Of a stretch of DNA of 21,432 nucleotides, positions 8,251 to 15,347 are shown in pieces; position 1 is the first letter of the stretch; each line of letters opens with the position of its first letter. A model generated the notes under the pieces. The model searched no databases. It saw only the letters and a list, made by a program, of their open reading frames with translations, and had not been told where the DNA came from. Source of the stretch: 2-02-FULL-55-14 sp964581115 (GTDB lineage Bacteria; Bacteroidota; Ignavibacteria; UBA10030); the NCBI GenBank assembly GCA_964581115.1, contig CAZOMY010000046.1, positions 1-21,432 of the forward strand. The letters are read 5' to 3'. A program made the position numbers and the translations under genes.

Positions 8251-9413
8251 TCGCCCTTCTCGCGTTGCTCGTACAGGTTCAGTCGCCGGAGTCCTTCACG
8301 CAATTCCTTGCCCGACTACGCCAGACGCCCGTCCACGAAAGGGCGGCGATCGCGCGCGTGTATCTCGACGGCAAGATGACACCCCTCATCGAATCCGATA
8401 CGGTCGCGCACTTTGTTCATTTCGGCATGGCGTCGACGGTCCTCATCAACGGCGATCTGCAGAATGGCTGGTCCCGGCCTGACACGATGACGTCCATTCC
8501 GTGCGGCGAGACGGCCTTCTTCCATTGGTCGGCAACTGTTCCGCGCGATACGCGGGCGGACTATCAATTCATCGTCGACGGTCAGACCATCACCGATCCC
8601 CGCAATCCCCGGGTCACGCCCAGCGGCTACGGACCGCACTCTGAATTGGCCATGCCCGGATTCCGCTCGTCCAAATGGCTGGCAGAACGACCCGACGTCG
8701 CTCGGGGGTCCTTCGACACGCTTCGTTGGATACCCAGCGACACGACCATTCGACCGCGCAACGTCGTCGTGTATCGACCGGCGGGATACGAGAAACTCTC
8801 CAAACTCACATCGGTCTACGTCCATGATGGTCCCGAAGCGAACGACTTTGGCCGCATGTCGGTGGTACTCGACAATCTTGTCGCAGCGAAGAGGATCCCT
8901 CCAGTACTGGCCATTCTCATTCCTCCCGTCGAGCGTCAGGACGAGTATGTCTGGTCAAAATACCGCCAGTACCGGTCGGCCGTCTGCGACGACCTCGTGC
9001 CGCTCATCGACCGGCAGTACCGAACAGCGAAGGATCCGAAGAGGCGGGGGATGATGGGGATCTCCAACGGTGGACACATCTCGCTCGTGACGGTGATGCG
9101 AAGGACCGATCTGTTCCTGAACGTCGCCGGGCAGTCCTCCACGATCACCCCACAATTGCTCGAGGCGACCGACGCGGGGCTCGGGAAAGGGATCCCGAAG
9201 GGCCTTCGCGTCTATACGGATGTCGGCGTGTATGATCTGGCGGGGCAAGGAGACCCGACCTTCAGTTTTCTGAATACAAACCGCTTGTACCGTGAAGAAC
9301 TGAGACGTCGACACGTCGTGCATCGGTATCGGGAGTTCAACGACGGACATGCGTGGGCAAACTGGCGGGAGCGGACGGCGGAGATCCTGGAGTTCTGGTG
9401 GGGACTGAAGTGA
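8247..9413 (+). CDS. Enterochelin-esterase-like alpha/beta hydrolase, probably exported
   Basis: A 388-residue protein with an esterase D/enterochelin esterase fold. A hydrophobic N-terminus (MIALLALLVQVQS) may be a signal peptide. Residues about 45-140 form an E-set/CBM48-like sandwich (TVLINGDLQNGW, ADYQFIVDG). The hydrolase domain (about 160-388) has VYVHDG, the nucleophile elbow GISNGG (S273), and DGHAWANW with the catalytic H368; D325 or D330 is the likely acid. Relatives hydrolyse catecholate siderophore or carbohydrate esters, and many are of unknown substrate; no siderophore genes are nearby. AAAGGA at 8233-8238, eight bases before the ATG, lies inside the upstream DUF3095 gene, and the two genes overlap by four bases, implying coupled translation. 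Confidence 0.87.
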   Translation: MIALLALLVQVQSPESFTQFLARLRQTPVHERAAIARVYLDGKMTPLIESDTVAHFVHFGMASTVLINGDLQNGWSRPDTMTSIPCGETAFFHWSATVPRDTRADYQFIVDGQTITDPRNPRVTPSGYGPHSELAMPGFRSSKWLAERPDVARGSFDTLRWIPSDTTIRPRNVVVYRPAGYEKLSKLTSVYVHDGPEANDFGRMSVVLDNLVAAKRIPPVLAILIPPVERQDEYVWSKYRQYRSAVCDDLVPLIDRQYRTAKDPKRRGMMGISNGGHISLVTVMRRTDLFLNVAGQSSTITPQLLEATDAGLGKGIPKGLRVYTDVGVYDLAGQGDPTFSFLNTNRLYREELRRRHVVHRYREFNDGHAWANWRERTAEILEFWWGLK

Positions 9414-9429
9414 TCCCGCATTGATCATG

Positions 9430-9524
9430 GCGCTTGGGATTTGAAGTTGAGAATTGGACCTTGGCACTTGACGTTAGAGCAGCGTCAAGCTCCAGGGCTA
9501 ATTCTCAAGCACCAAGTACCAAGA
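9430..9524. repeat. Dispersed imperfect-palindrome repeat, copy 2 (full length)
   Basis: The left arm (9430-9475) and the reverse complement of the right arm (9482-9523) can be aligned over about 43 bases, so the whole can fold into one long imperfect hairpin bounded by CTTGG (9433-9437) and CCAAG (9519-9523). The left arm matches copy 3 (12423-12468) in 39 of 46 bases. The right segment 9484-9524 matches 12504-12544 in 37 of 41. Nothing in it resembles a transposase or known insertion-sequence ends. Confidence 0.8.
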
Positions 9525-9607
9525 ATGGGAAGTCAGGACCCGGTGATGCCGAGCGTGCTACGTGTCTTCTGGCGGGAATCCTTGGAATTGTTCCCAAATT
9601 GTCGGGT

Positions 9608-11029
9608 ATGAGAAGAACGATCGTACTGGTTTGCTTATGGGCCTCTGTGCTGTGTGCCCAAGACTCCGGACCTTTCGACATCGCGATCCGAAACGGGCGT
9701 GTGATGGACCCGGAGTCGGGGACCGACGCGGTGCTGACGGTCGGAATCCGGGGAGATTCGATCGCGGCGATCACGCCGGACACGCTGTGGGCGAAGAAGA
9801 TCATCGATGCGCGCGGGCTTGTGGTGGCTCCGGGGTTCATCGACATTCTCTCGTACGCGCCAAACGAGGCCGGGAACTGGAACAAACTGGCCGATGGCGT
9901 CACAACCAATCTGGCCATGCATGGCGGGACGTCCAATCCGCGATCATGGTATCGCTCAATGGCCGACCAGAAGCCCCCGCTCCACTACGGGGCGTCATTC
10001 TTCTATACGGAAGCGCGCAACCGATTGATGGGCGATCGCTATGCGAAGCTTCCAAAGAAGCACTCTGCCGCCATCCATGCCATCGCCGATTCCGCTCTCA
10101 AGGCCGGCGCGCTCGGCATGTCGTTCAGCCTTGAATACGTGCCCGGGATCTCGGCGGAGGAGATCCTGCCGATGATGCGGCTGGCGAAGCGGTACGACGT
10201 TCCGGTCTTCTTCCACGCCCGGTACTCCGACATGGAGCCTCCCGGTACCAACCTGGAGGCGATCGAAGAGCTGATCGCGTATGCCGACTCGACAGGCGCG
10301 GCGGTGCACATCGACCACATCAACAGCACCGGCGGAACATTCTCAATGCCGCAGTCCATCGAGCGTATCGAGGCTGCTCAGCGGCGCGGACTCGACATCA
10401 CGGCCTGCGTCTATCCGTACACGTTCTGGGGGACGTATCTGAACTCCGCGCGCTTCGACAAGGGTTGGCAGCAACGATTCCGCATCTCGTATGACAGCCT
10501 GCAATTGGGTGGCTCGTCTGAACGCCTCACGGAGGCATCATACAAGAAGTATCGAGCGCAGGGAAAGCTTGCGATCGCCTACGCTATTCCGAACGAGGAT
10601 GTCGTTGCTGCTTTGAAATCTCCGTGGGTCATGATCGGCAGTGATGCGATCTTGGAGCGGGGCTACAACAACCATCCACGGGCCTCGGGCACCTTCAGCC
10701 GGACGATCGCCGTGTACGTCAGGGAACAGAAGGTCATCTCACTAATGGACGCGATCTCGAAGATGTCCCTCCAGCCTGCACGGCGCCTGGAGCGCGGAGC
10801 GCCCGCGTTCAAGAAGAAAGGGCGACTGTCCGTTGGCGCCGATGCGGATATTGTCGTGTTCGATCCCGACAGCTTCCGCGACCGGTCGACGGTGGAGCAT
10901 CCGGAATATGCCTCGATCGGCATGCAGCACGTCCTGGTCAGCGGAAAGGCCGTCATGGACGCCGGCAAGCTTCATCGCAAGGTTCGGGCCGGGAGGCCGA
11001 TACGGGCATTGGGCACGCCGGTCCGCTGA
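9608..11029 (+). CDS. Exported amidohydrolase, D-aminoacylase/D-glutamate deacylase-like, lacking HxH
   Basis: A 473-residue metal-dependent amidohydrolase. The start at 9608 is chosen because MRRTIVLVCLWASVLCAQ is a good signal peptide; the open frame reaches back to 9434, but that part runs through a repeat. The family's N-terminal strand pair (IAIRNGRVMDPES), ARGLVVAPGFID (68-79), the TIM barrel, and the C-terminal SVGADADIVVFDPDSF are all present. Metal-site candidates are H203 (FFHARY), H234/H237 (HIDHIN) and D346 (GSDA). The usual HxH after GFID is replaced by L81 and Y83, and the position of the bridging Cys of D-aminoacylases falls in AMHGG, with H105 nearby. LHYGASFFYTEAR recalls D-glutamate deacylases. 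It probably acts in the periplasm on N-acyl-D-amino acids or a related amide; the substrate is unproven and the metal site may be altered. Confidence 0.85.
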   Translation: MRRTIVLVCLWASVLCAQDSGPFDIAIRNGRVMDPESGTDAVLTVGIRGDSIAAITPDTLWAKKIIDARGLVVAPGFIDILSYAPNEAGNWNKLADGVTTNLAMHGGTSNPRSWYRSMADQKPPLHYGASFFYTEARNRLMGDRYAKLPKKHSAAIHAIADSALKAGALGMSFSLEYVPGISAEEILPMMRLAKRYDVPVFFHARYSDMEPPGTNLEAIEELIAYADSTGAAVHIDHINSTGGTFSMPQSIERIEAAQRRGLDITACVYPYTFWGTYLNSARFDKGWQQRFRISYDSLQLGGSSERLTEASYKKYRAQGKLAIAYAIPNEDVVAALKSPWVMIGSDAILERGYNNHPRASGTFSRTIAVYVREQKVISLMDAISKMSLQPARRLERGAPAFKKKGRLSVGADADIVVFDPDSFRDRSTVEHPEYASIGMQHVLVSGKAVMDAGKLHRKVRAGRPIRALGTPVR

Positions 11030-11136
11030 TGGTCCTGTTCATTCGGTTTCCTCCTGTCTTCTGAGTTCGCTTGCACTTGGACCAGGAATCTTCCACCTTC
11101 TCAATCCGATCGTTCCAGCACTGTTAGGATCTCAAA

Positions 11137-12399
11137 ATGTCCGATCGCCGCACATTTCTCAAGAACTCTGCCGTTTTGGCCGGAGCCGCCACCGTTCCGA
11201 CCCGCCCCGAGCCGGTCCCTCAGACGGTTCCCGATGCGATCAAACAGCTCAAGCCGATGACGGAGGGCATCGTACCGATCACGGACGAAGAGCGCTGGCA
11301 ACGCATTGCCAAAGCCCAACGGTTGATGCAGGAGAGCGGTATCGGCGCCATCTTTCTCGAGCCCGGAACCTCCTCCTTCTATTATACGGGCTTCCGCACC
11401 TGGATCAGCGAACGGATGATCGCATTGATCATTCCGGCAAAGGGAGAGATTGCGTGGATCTGTCCGAAGTTCGAGGAGGACCGGATGCGCGAGATCATCA
11501 GGTTCGGCACAGACATCCGGACGTGGGAGGAGGACGAGAGTCCGTACCAAGTGGCCGCGGGTGTGTTTCGGGACAGGGGAGTTGGGACTCGGAGTGTGGG
11601 GATCGAAGAACGGGTCCGGTTCTTTCTCTTCGATGGCCTGCGGAAGGAGACGACCGGCATCGACTATGTCTCCGCCGACCCCATCACCGCCGGTTGCCGC
11701 ATGTTCAAGTCTCCCGCCGAGATCGCGCTGATGCAGAGGGCCAACGATATCACGCTCGCCGCATACAAGGCCACGGTCGAATCTCTGAAGGAGGGGATGA
11801 CGCCGGCCGAGATCAGCGGCCTCACGCGGGATGCCCACCGCGCGCTGGGCGCCTCTGGTGGAGCGAGTGCGAACATTGGTGAGGCGTCCGCGTATGCCCA
11901 TGGGAGTTCAAAGCCGCAGAGGCTCAGGGAGGGAGATGTGATCATGATGGACGGTGGATGCGCCGTCGACGGATATCAGTCCGACATCACCCGCACCGTC
12001 GTTCTTGGCAAGCCAACGCAACGTCAACGGGACATCTGGGATCTGGCCAGGCGAGCACAAGACGCAGCCTTCGCAGCGGCTCAGCTCGGCGTTCCGTGTG
12101 AAGAGGTCGACAAAGCCGCGAGAAAGGTGATCGTCGACGCGGGATTCGGCCCTGGCTACAAGGTGCCCGGTCTTCCGCATCGCACGGGTCACGGGATCGG
12201 GCTCGATGGCCACGAATGGACCAACTTCGTACTCGGTAACAAGACCCCCTTGCAGGTCGGCATGTGCTTCAGCGACGAACCGACGGTGTCGATCCCCGGC
12301 GAGTTCGGCGTGCGGCACGAGGACTGTCTGTATATGACTCCGGATGGTCCGAAGTTCTTCACGAAGCCCCCCAAGTCGATCGAGGAGCCGTTCGGGTAG
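11137..12399 (+). CDS. Tat-exported M24 family metallopeptidase (Xaa-Pro aminopeptidase-like)
   Basis: A 420-residue protein. The N-terminus SDRRTFLKNSAVLAGA carries the twin-arginine motif RRTFLK, so it should be exported folded. A creatinase-like N-terminal domain (about 50-185) precedes the pita-bread M24 catalytic domain (about 190-405). All five dinuclear metal ligands are visible: D272 (MMDGG), D283 (YQSDITRT), H352 (RTGHGIG), E381 (SDEPTVS) and E395 (RHEDCLYM); H255 (YAHGSS) fits the conserved substrate-site histidine. The family cleaves Xaa-Pro bonds at the N-terminus of peptides. AGGA at 11126-11129 lies seven bases before the ATG. It follows the exported amidohydrolase by 107 bases on the same strand, so the two may form a small peptide or acyl-amino-acid degradation unit. 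Confidence 0.92.
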   Translation: MSDRRTFLKNSAVLAGAATVPTRPEPVPQTVPDAIKQLKPMTEGIVPITDEERWQRIAKAQRLMQESGIGAIFLEPGTSSFYYTGFRTWISERMIALIIPAKGEIAWICPKFEEDRMREIIRFGTDIRTWEEDESPYQVAAGVFRDRGVGTRSVGIEERVRFFLFDGLRKETTGIDYVSADPITAGCRMFKSPAEIALMQRANDITLAAYKATVESLKEGMTPAEISGLTRDAHRALGASGGASANIGEASAYAHGSSKPQRLREGDVIMMDGGCAVDGYQSDITRTVVLGKPTQRQRDIWDLARRAQDAAFAAAQLGVPCEEVDKAARKVIVDAGFGPGYKVPGLPHRTGHGIGLDGHEWTNFVLGNKTPLQVGMCFSDEPTVSIPGEFGVRHEDCLYMTPDGPKFFTKPPKSIEEPFG

Positions 12400-12416
12400 C
12401 CGAAGGCTTCCCAGGA

Positions 12417-12544
12417 CTCTTGGCGCTTGGTTCTTGACGTTGAGGATTGGCTCTTGGCACTTGACGTTGAAGATTGGCGCTTGGCACTTCACGCTGGAAA
12501 AGTGCCAAGTTCCAGGACTAATGCTCAAGCACCAAGTACCAAGA
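12417..12544. repeat. Dispersed imperfect-palindrome repeat, copy 3 (with tandem 27-nt units)
   Basis: This is the longest copy. Two adjacent 27-nt units, 12424-12450 and 12451-12477, are identical in 23 positions, and a third partial unit follows at 12478-12497. Within it CTTGGCACTT (12480-12489) pairs perfectly with AAGTGCCAAG (12500-12509), a strong inner hairpin. The outer ends CTTGG (12419-12423) and CCAAG (12539-12543) are inverted as in copy 2. It lies between the M24 gene and the convergent DNRLRE gene. Confidence 0.8.
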
Positions 12545-12553
12545 GACACAATG

Positions 12554-12588
12554 AAGCCCGACAAGTGTTCTCGCCGGGCTTACGTTTT
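12554..12588. terminator. Terminator candidate between convergent genes
   Basis: AAGCCCG (12554-12560) pairs with CGGGCTT (12575-12581), loop 14 bases, followed by ACGTTTTG. It lies downstream of the M24 peptidase gene and directly after repeat copy 3. The stem sequence resembles the terminator at 3399-3425. The T run is short, so moderate confidence. Confidence 0.55.
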
Positions 12589-12682
12589 GCCGCAACCTCT
12601 GTATCGAGTCTTGATGATTCGGATTTCGAGATTGTTTCGTATGTCTTTCTTCGTATTCTGAGCTCCCGTGGGGGCGTGGGGG

Positions 12683-13663
12683 CTACTTTGCCAGAACCAT
12701 TCGCTTCATCGCTGAGGCGCCACCCGCTTCCAAGCGTGCGAAGTAGAGCCCGCTCGGCATTCCTGCAGCATTCCACGTGATCGTGTGTCGCCCCGACGAC
12801 AAGGGCCCCTCGGCGAGCGTGGCGACGGTTACGCCAAGAAGATTGTAAACGGTCAGCCGCGCGTCCGCTTCGTTCGGAAGGGAGAACACGATCTGCGTTG
12901 AAGGATTGAACGGATTTGGATGGTTCCCTTCGAGCACGAGCCGATCGGGGACTGCCGGTGCGTCCGAGACGGATGTGCTGGTCGTGTATTGTACGGTCAG
13001 TTGCGGACGGTTGCCGGCCACAGGATTCTCGCGTGAGTCGAATCGTTTCGAGGTTCCGCTCGCCTCTTCATTGCCGGCGATCGCCCAACCAAAATTGGTT
13101 GAGGGATCGTTCAGCCAGCCTTGGACATCCGCGACCATCTGGGCCGTGCTGCCCCAGGTATAGACTCCGACGGAGTTTACATTCACCGAGGCGCTTGTTG
13201 GCGCCGCAACATCGCTGTTGGCACCCGGACTGGACCATGCCGACGTGTTGAAGAAACGATGAAGCCATGTAGCGTCTCCCGTCGTTGACGGCGCTCCTTG
13301 GCCCTCGTTCGCATCTGCATTCGAGGTTCCCTCACCCCAATCGGCCGTGAGCCGCTTGAGAATAACGACCTGGGTTCCGCTGGTCGTCTTCGACATGTTC
13401 AGGCGCAGAGAGGCCGAGGTGATCGTCGCACCCGCCGGGATCGATGAGAGGTCGAACTTCATGAGGGCCCGGCGGACCGCCCCGCCCCCCGACGCTCCGA
13501 CGCGACCGACGAAGAGATACGAACCCGCGCCGTTGCTGGTCGATCCGTCCACGGTCTGATAGAGCGTATTGTCCCTGACGGCCGTGAGCACCGTCTGTTG
13601 TTGAGCATCGACCGCTATGCTGAGGGTCGTCAGGAGGAGCAGGGCGAGAGCCACGGGACGCAT
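12683..13663 (-). CDS. Secreted DNRLRE (CBM96-like) domain protein with T9SS sorting domain
   Basis: A 326-residue protein from the ATG at 13661-13663, chosen because AAGGA lies seven bases upstream and the sequence then begins with a good signal peptide (MRPVALALLLLTTLSIAVDA). The frame is open 54 codons further upstream, but that part does not look like an exported protein's start. Residues about 22-230 form a DNRLRE-type beta domain: VRDNTLYQTVDGSTSNGAG, ALMKFDLSSIPAGATITSA, LKRLTADWGEGTS and QLTVQY. Family members are extracellular, often adhesive or carbohydrate-associated. Residues about 240-326 are a T9SS type A sorting domain with NHPNPFNPST and a final KRMVLAK. It is transcribed divergently from the Spy-like gene and probably has its own promoter in the shared 185-base gap. 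Confidence 0.87.
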   Translation of the reverse strand: MRPVALALLLLTTLSIAVDAQQQTVLTAVRDNTLYQTVDGSTSNGAGSYLFVGRVGASGGGAVRRALMKFDLSSIPAGATITSASLRLNMSKTTSGTQVVILKRLTADWGEGTSNADANEGQGAPSTTGDATWLHRFFNTSAWSSPGANSDVAAPTSASVNVNSVGVYTWGSTAQMVADVQGWLNDPSTNFGWAIAGNEEASGTSKRFDSRENPVAGNRPQLTVQYTTSTSVSDAPAVPDRLVLEGNHPNPFNPSTQIVFSLPNEADARLTVYNLLGVTVATLAEGPLSSGRHTITWNAAGMPSGLYFARLEAGGASAMKRMVLAK

Positions 13664-13848
13664 GGACCAGTCCTTCCACAAGATGGACAACATTCTCAAT
13701 TGTGAGAACACTCGAAAGAACATAGACATTTTCCGGCCGCATCGCAAGCGAGTAACGTTGCGGGTATCACACGCAACATCCTGATGTCTGACGCGTTGTA
13801 GGAACGTGTCATCTCGCCAACTCATACCATCATTGTGGAGGCTGTAAC
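13664..13848. promoter_or_regulatory. Divergent control region with two inverted repeats
   Basis: These 185 bases lie between the starts of two divergent genes and must hold both promoters. TTCTCA (13693-13698) and TGAGAA (13703-13708) form a perfect inverted repeat with a 4-base gap, 30 bases upstream of the minus-strand start. GTTGCG (13757-13762) and CGCAAC (13772-13777) form another. Either could be an operator or leader hairpin. I see no clear -10/-35 boxes. Confidence 0.4.
13671..13675 (-). promoter_or_regulatory. Ribosome binding site deciding the DNRLRE gene start
   Basis: TCCTT on the plus strand reads AAGGA on the minus strand, seven bases before the ATG at 13663. It supports this start over the longer open frame that begins at 13825. 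Confidence 0.7.
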
Positions 13849-14226
13849 ATGAAGAAGCCCGTTAGCCGCAGTCAGCGTCGTAGTATCGCTCTCGCACTAA
13901 CGTCCCTCGTGATCGTTGCGGGATTATCTGCCCAAGGCATGCGGATCTCGCCCGAGGATCGTGCAAAGATGCTCAAGGATTCACTCGCGCTCGACAAGTC
14001 TCAGACCGAAAAGGTCACGGCGATCTACAAAGAATCGCAAGATGCCATCATGAACGCTTTTCAAAGTGCTTCCGGGGACCGAGAAGCTATGCGCGGGACG
14101 ATGCAGGAGATTACAAAGAGGACCGACGAAAAGATCAAGGCACTGCTGAACGAAACGCAGAAGAAGAAATATGACGAGATGATCAAGAACCGGCCTCAGC
14201 GCGGAATGCGGCCGCCGCGGAACTGA
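13849..14226 (+). CDS. Small exported Spy/CpxP-like helical protein
   Basis: A 125-residue protein. Residues 1-29 are a signal peptide (basic KKPVSRSQRR, core IALALTSLVIVAG, cleavage near LSAQ). The mature part is highly charged and helical: SPEDRAKMLKDSLALDKSQ, then KVTAIYKESQDAIMNAFQ and DEKIKALLNETQKKKYDEM. This pattern (LTxxQ-like helices around LDKSQTEKV and LNETQKKKYDEM) matches periplasmic Spy/CpxP-type proteins common in Bacteroidota, which bind unfolded proteins or sense envelope stress. The tail RPQRGMRPPRN is basic and proline-rich. GGAGG (13837-13841) lies seven bases before the ATG. The family call rests on pattern, not on a decisive motif. Confidence 0.75.
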   Translation: MKKPVSRSQRRSIALALTSLVIVAGLSAQGMRISPEDRAKMLKDSLALDKSQTEKVTAIYKESQDAIMNAFQSASGDREAMRGTMQEITKRTDEKIKALLNETQKKKYDEMIKNRPQRGMRPPRN

Positions 14227-14245
14227 CGAAGGTTCCGCAGCAGCA

Positions 14246-14278
14246 GATCATGCCCGGTGTTCTCCGGCATGATCGTTT
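14246..14278 (+). terminator. Rho-independent terminator after the Spy-like gene
   Basis: GATCATGCC (14246-14254) pairs perfectly with GGCATGATC (14266-14274), followed by GTTT. A second inverted repeat, GCGGAAC (14217-14223) and GTTCCGC (14232-14238), spans the stop codon just upstream. The stem is strong and the T run short. Confidence 0.65.
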
Positions 14279-14320
14279 CAAGACGGTGGCAGAAGTGACC
14301 AACGATCCGCATCTTCTCTC

Positions 14321-15307
14321 ATGGCCGTCGTGACTCGGCATCCACTTCCTATCTCTTCCATCGAGTGGGAACTCACATCGCGTTGCAATTACGACTGCTC
14401 GTACTGCACCCAGCGGCAGTACGCCGCGCTGTCGTGGGGCGATTGCAGGGATGATGTCGTCGATGCCGTGCTGAATCTGCTTCGGTCCAGACCCGGCTCG
14501 TGGCTTGTGAAGCTCAGCGGGGGCGAGCCGTTCCTCCATCCCCGGTTCCTCGAGATCGCCGGGTCCGTCGCGGGAATGGGGCACCGTATCAGCACCACGA
14601 CGAACTTCTCCGTTCCGCAACGAGTGCTCGAACGCTTCTTGGCCGTCTGCGGCGACCGGCTGGACCTTGTCACCGCCAGTCTCCATCCCTCGCAAGTGCG
14701 GGACCTCGACGGATTCATTGAGAAGGCGAGATGGTTCCAGTCGTCAAAACCCGTATCCAGTCGCTTCATTGTGACCACGGTCGGCGTGGAATCTGACCTT
14801 CTGCGTTTGCAGGTGCTTGCCCGACAGTTCGATACGCTGGCGATCCCGTTCGAGGTCGCACCGATGAAGGATGGGGCACAGTTCGTCACATATCATGATC
14901 CTGCGTTCGTCCGCTTCATGGAGTCGCGGCCGTTGAGGCATGTGGACGAGATCAAGGGGGCGCGCATGCTTGGCACCGTCTGCCATACCGGCGCGCAGTT
15001 CGTCCGCATCACGCTCGACGGGGATGCGCTCCGATGCTACAACCTCCAGCCCCGTTTTGCCATGGGCAACGTCGTCGACGGAAGTATTCAGTGGCTCAAA
15101 GAGGCCAAACCGTGTCTGGCGAAGGAGTGCACGTGCACTGTTCCCGCCAACCGCCACATGATCGAGTACGGTAATCGGGTAGACGCGGCGAGCCTGGCGG
15201 CTGACGCCGTGCGGGCGATCGTCGAGCACGGACCGGCGTGGGTCCGGCTGGGACTTCGGTGGGCGGCAAAGGCCGTTCGAGGGCCGATGGCAGAACGGCG
15301 TCGTTGA
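14321..15307 (+). CDS. Radical SAM protein with SPASM/twitch-like C-terminal cysteines
   Basis: A 328-residue cytosolic protein. CNYDCSYC (C22, C26, C29) is the CxxxCxxC motif that binds the catalytic 4Fe-4S cluster and S-adenosylmethionine; LSGGEPFLHP (65-74) is the GGE motif. C-terminal cysteines C221, C239, C265, C270 and C272 (CHTG, RCYNL, CLAKECTC) are arranged like an auxiliary-cluster region in SPASM/twitch enzymes, where MGNVVDG between them is also typical. Such enzymes modify peptides or build cofactors, but no precursor peptide or partner gene is recognisable next to it, so the reaction is unknown. It starts 42 bases after the terminator of the Spy-like gene and has no clear Shine-Dalgarno sequence; a GTG at 14330 is an alternative start. 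It ends before its own terminator, so it appears monocistronic. Confidence 0.88.
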   Translation: MAVVTRHPLPISSIEWELTSRCNYDCSYCTQRQYAALSWGDCRDDVVDAVLNLLRSRPGSWLVKLSGGEPFLHPRFLEIAGSVAGMGHRISTTTNFSVPQRVLERFLAVCGDRLDLVTASLHPSQVRDLDGFIEKARWFQSSKPVSSRFIVTTVGVESDLLRLQVLARQFDTLAIPFEVAPMKDGAQFVTYHDPAFVRFMESRPLRHVDEIKGARMLGTVCHTGAQFVRITLDGDALRCYNLQPRFAMGNVVDGSIQWLKEAKPCLAKECTCTVPANRHMIEYGNRVDAASLAADAVRAIVEHGPAWVRLGLRWAAKAVRGPMAERRR

Positions 15308-15347
15308 GATCGAAGGCCAGAGGACAGAGGCTCAGGAGCACGAACGA

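Noticed and set aside
9430..9524. Insertion sequence remnant
   Set aside because: No transposase fragment or flanking target duplication is visible; the palindrome itself is the whole repeated unit.
10833..11882. Plus-strand open frame of 349 codons crossing the amidohydrolase and M24 genes
   Set aside because: It runs out of frame through two well-supported genes and has no coherent motif.
7022..12544. CRISPR array
   Set aside because: The repeated sequences are kilobases apart, palindromic, and not separated by spacers of uniform length; no cas genes are present.
12668..12683. Tandem GTGGGGGC pair as a terminator for the DNRLRE gene
   Set aside because: It is a direct repeat and cannot form a stem; no T run follows on the minus strand.
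12344..12780. Plus-strand open frames over the repeat and the 3' end of the DNRLRE gene
   Set aside because: Their peptides come from translation of the 27-nt repeat units and then antisense of a real gene.
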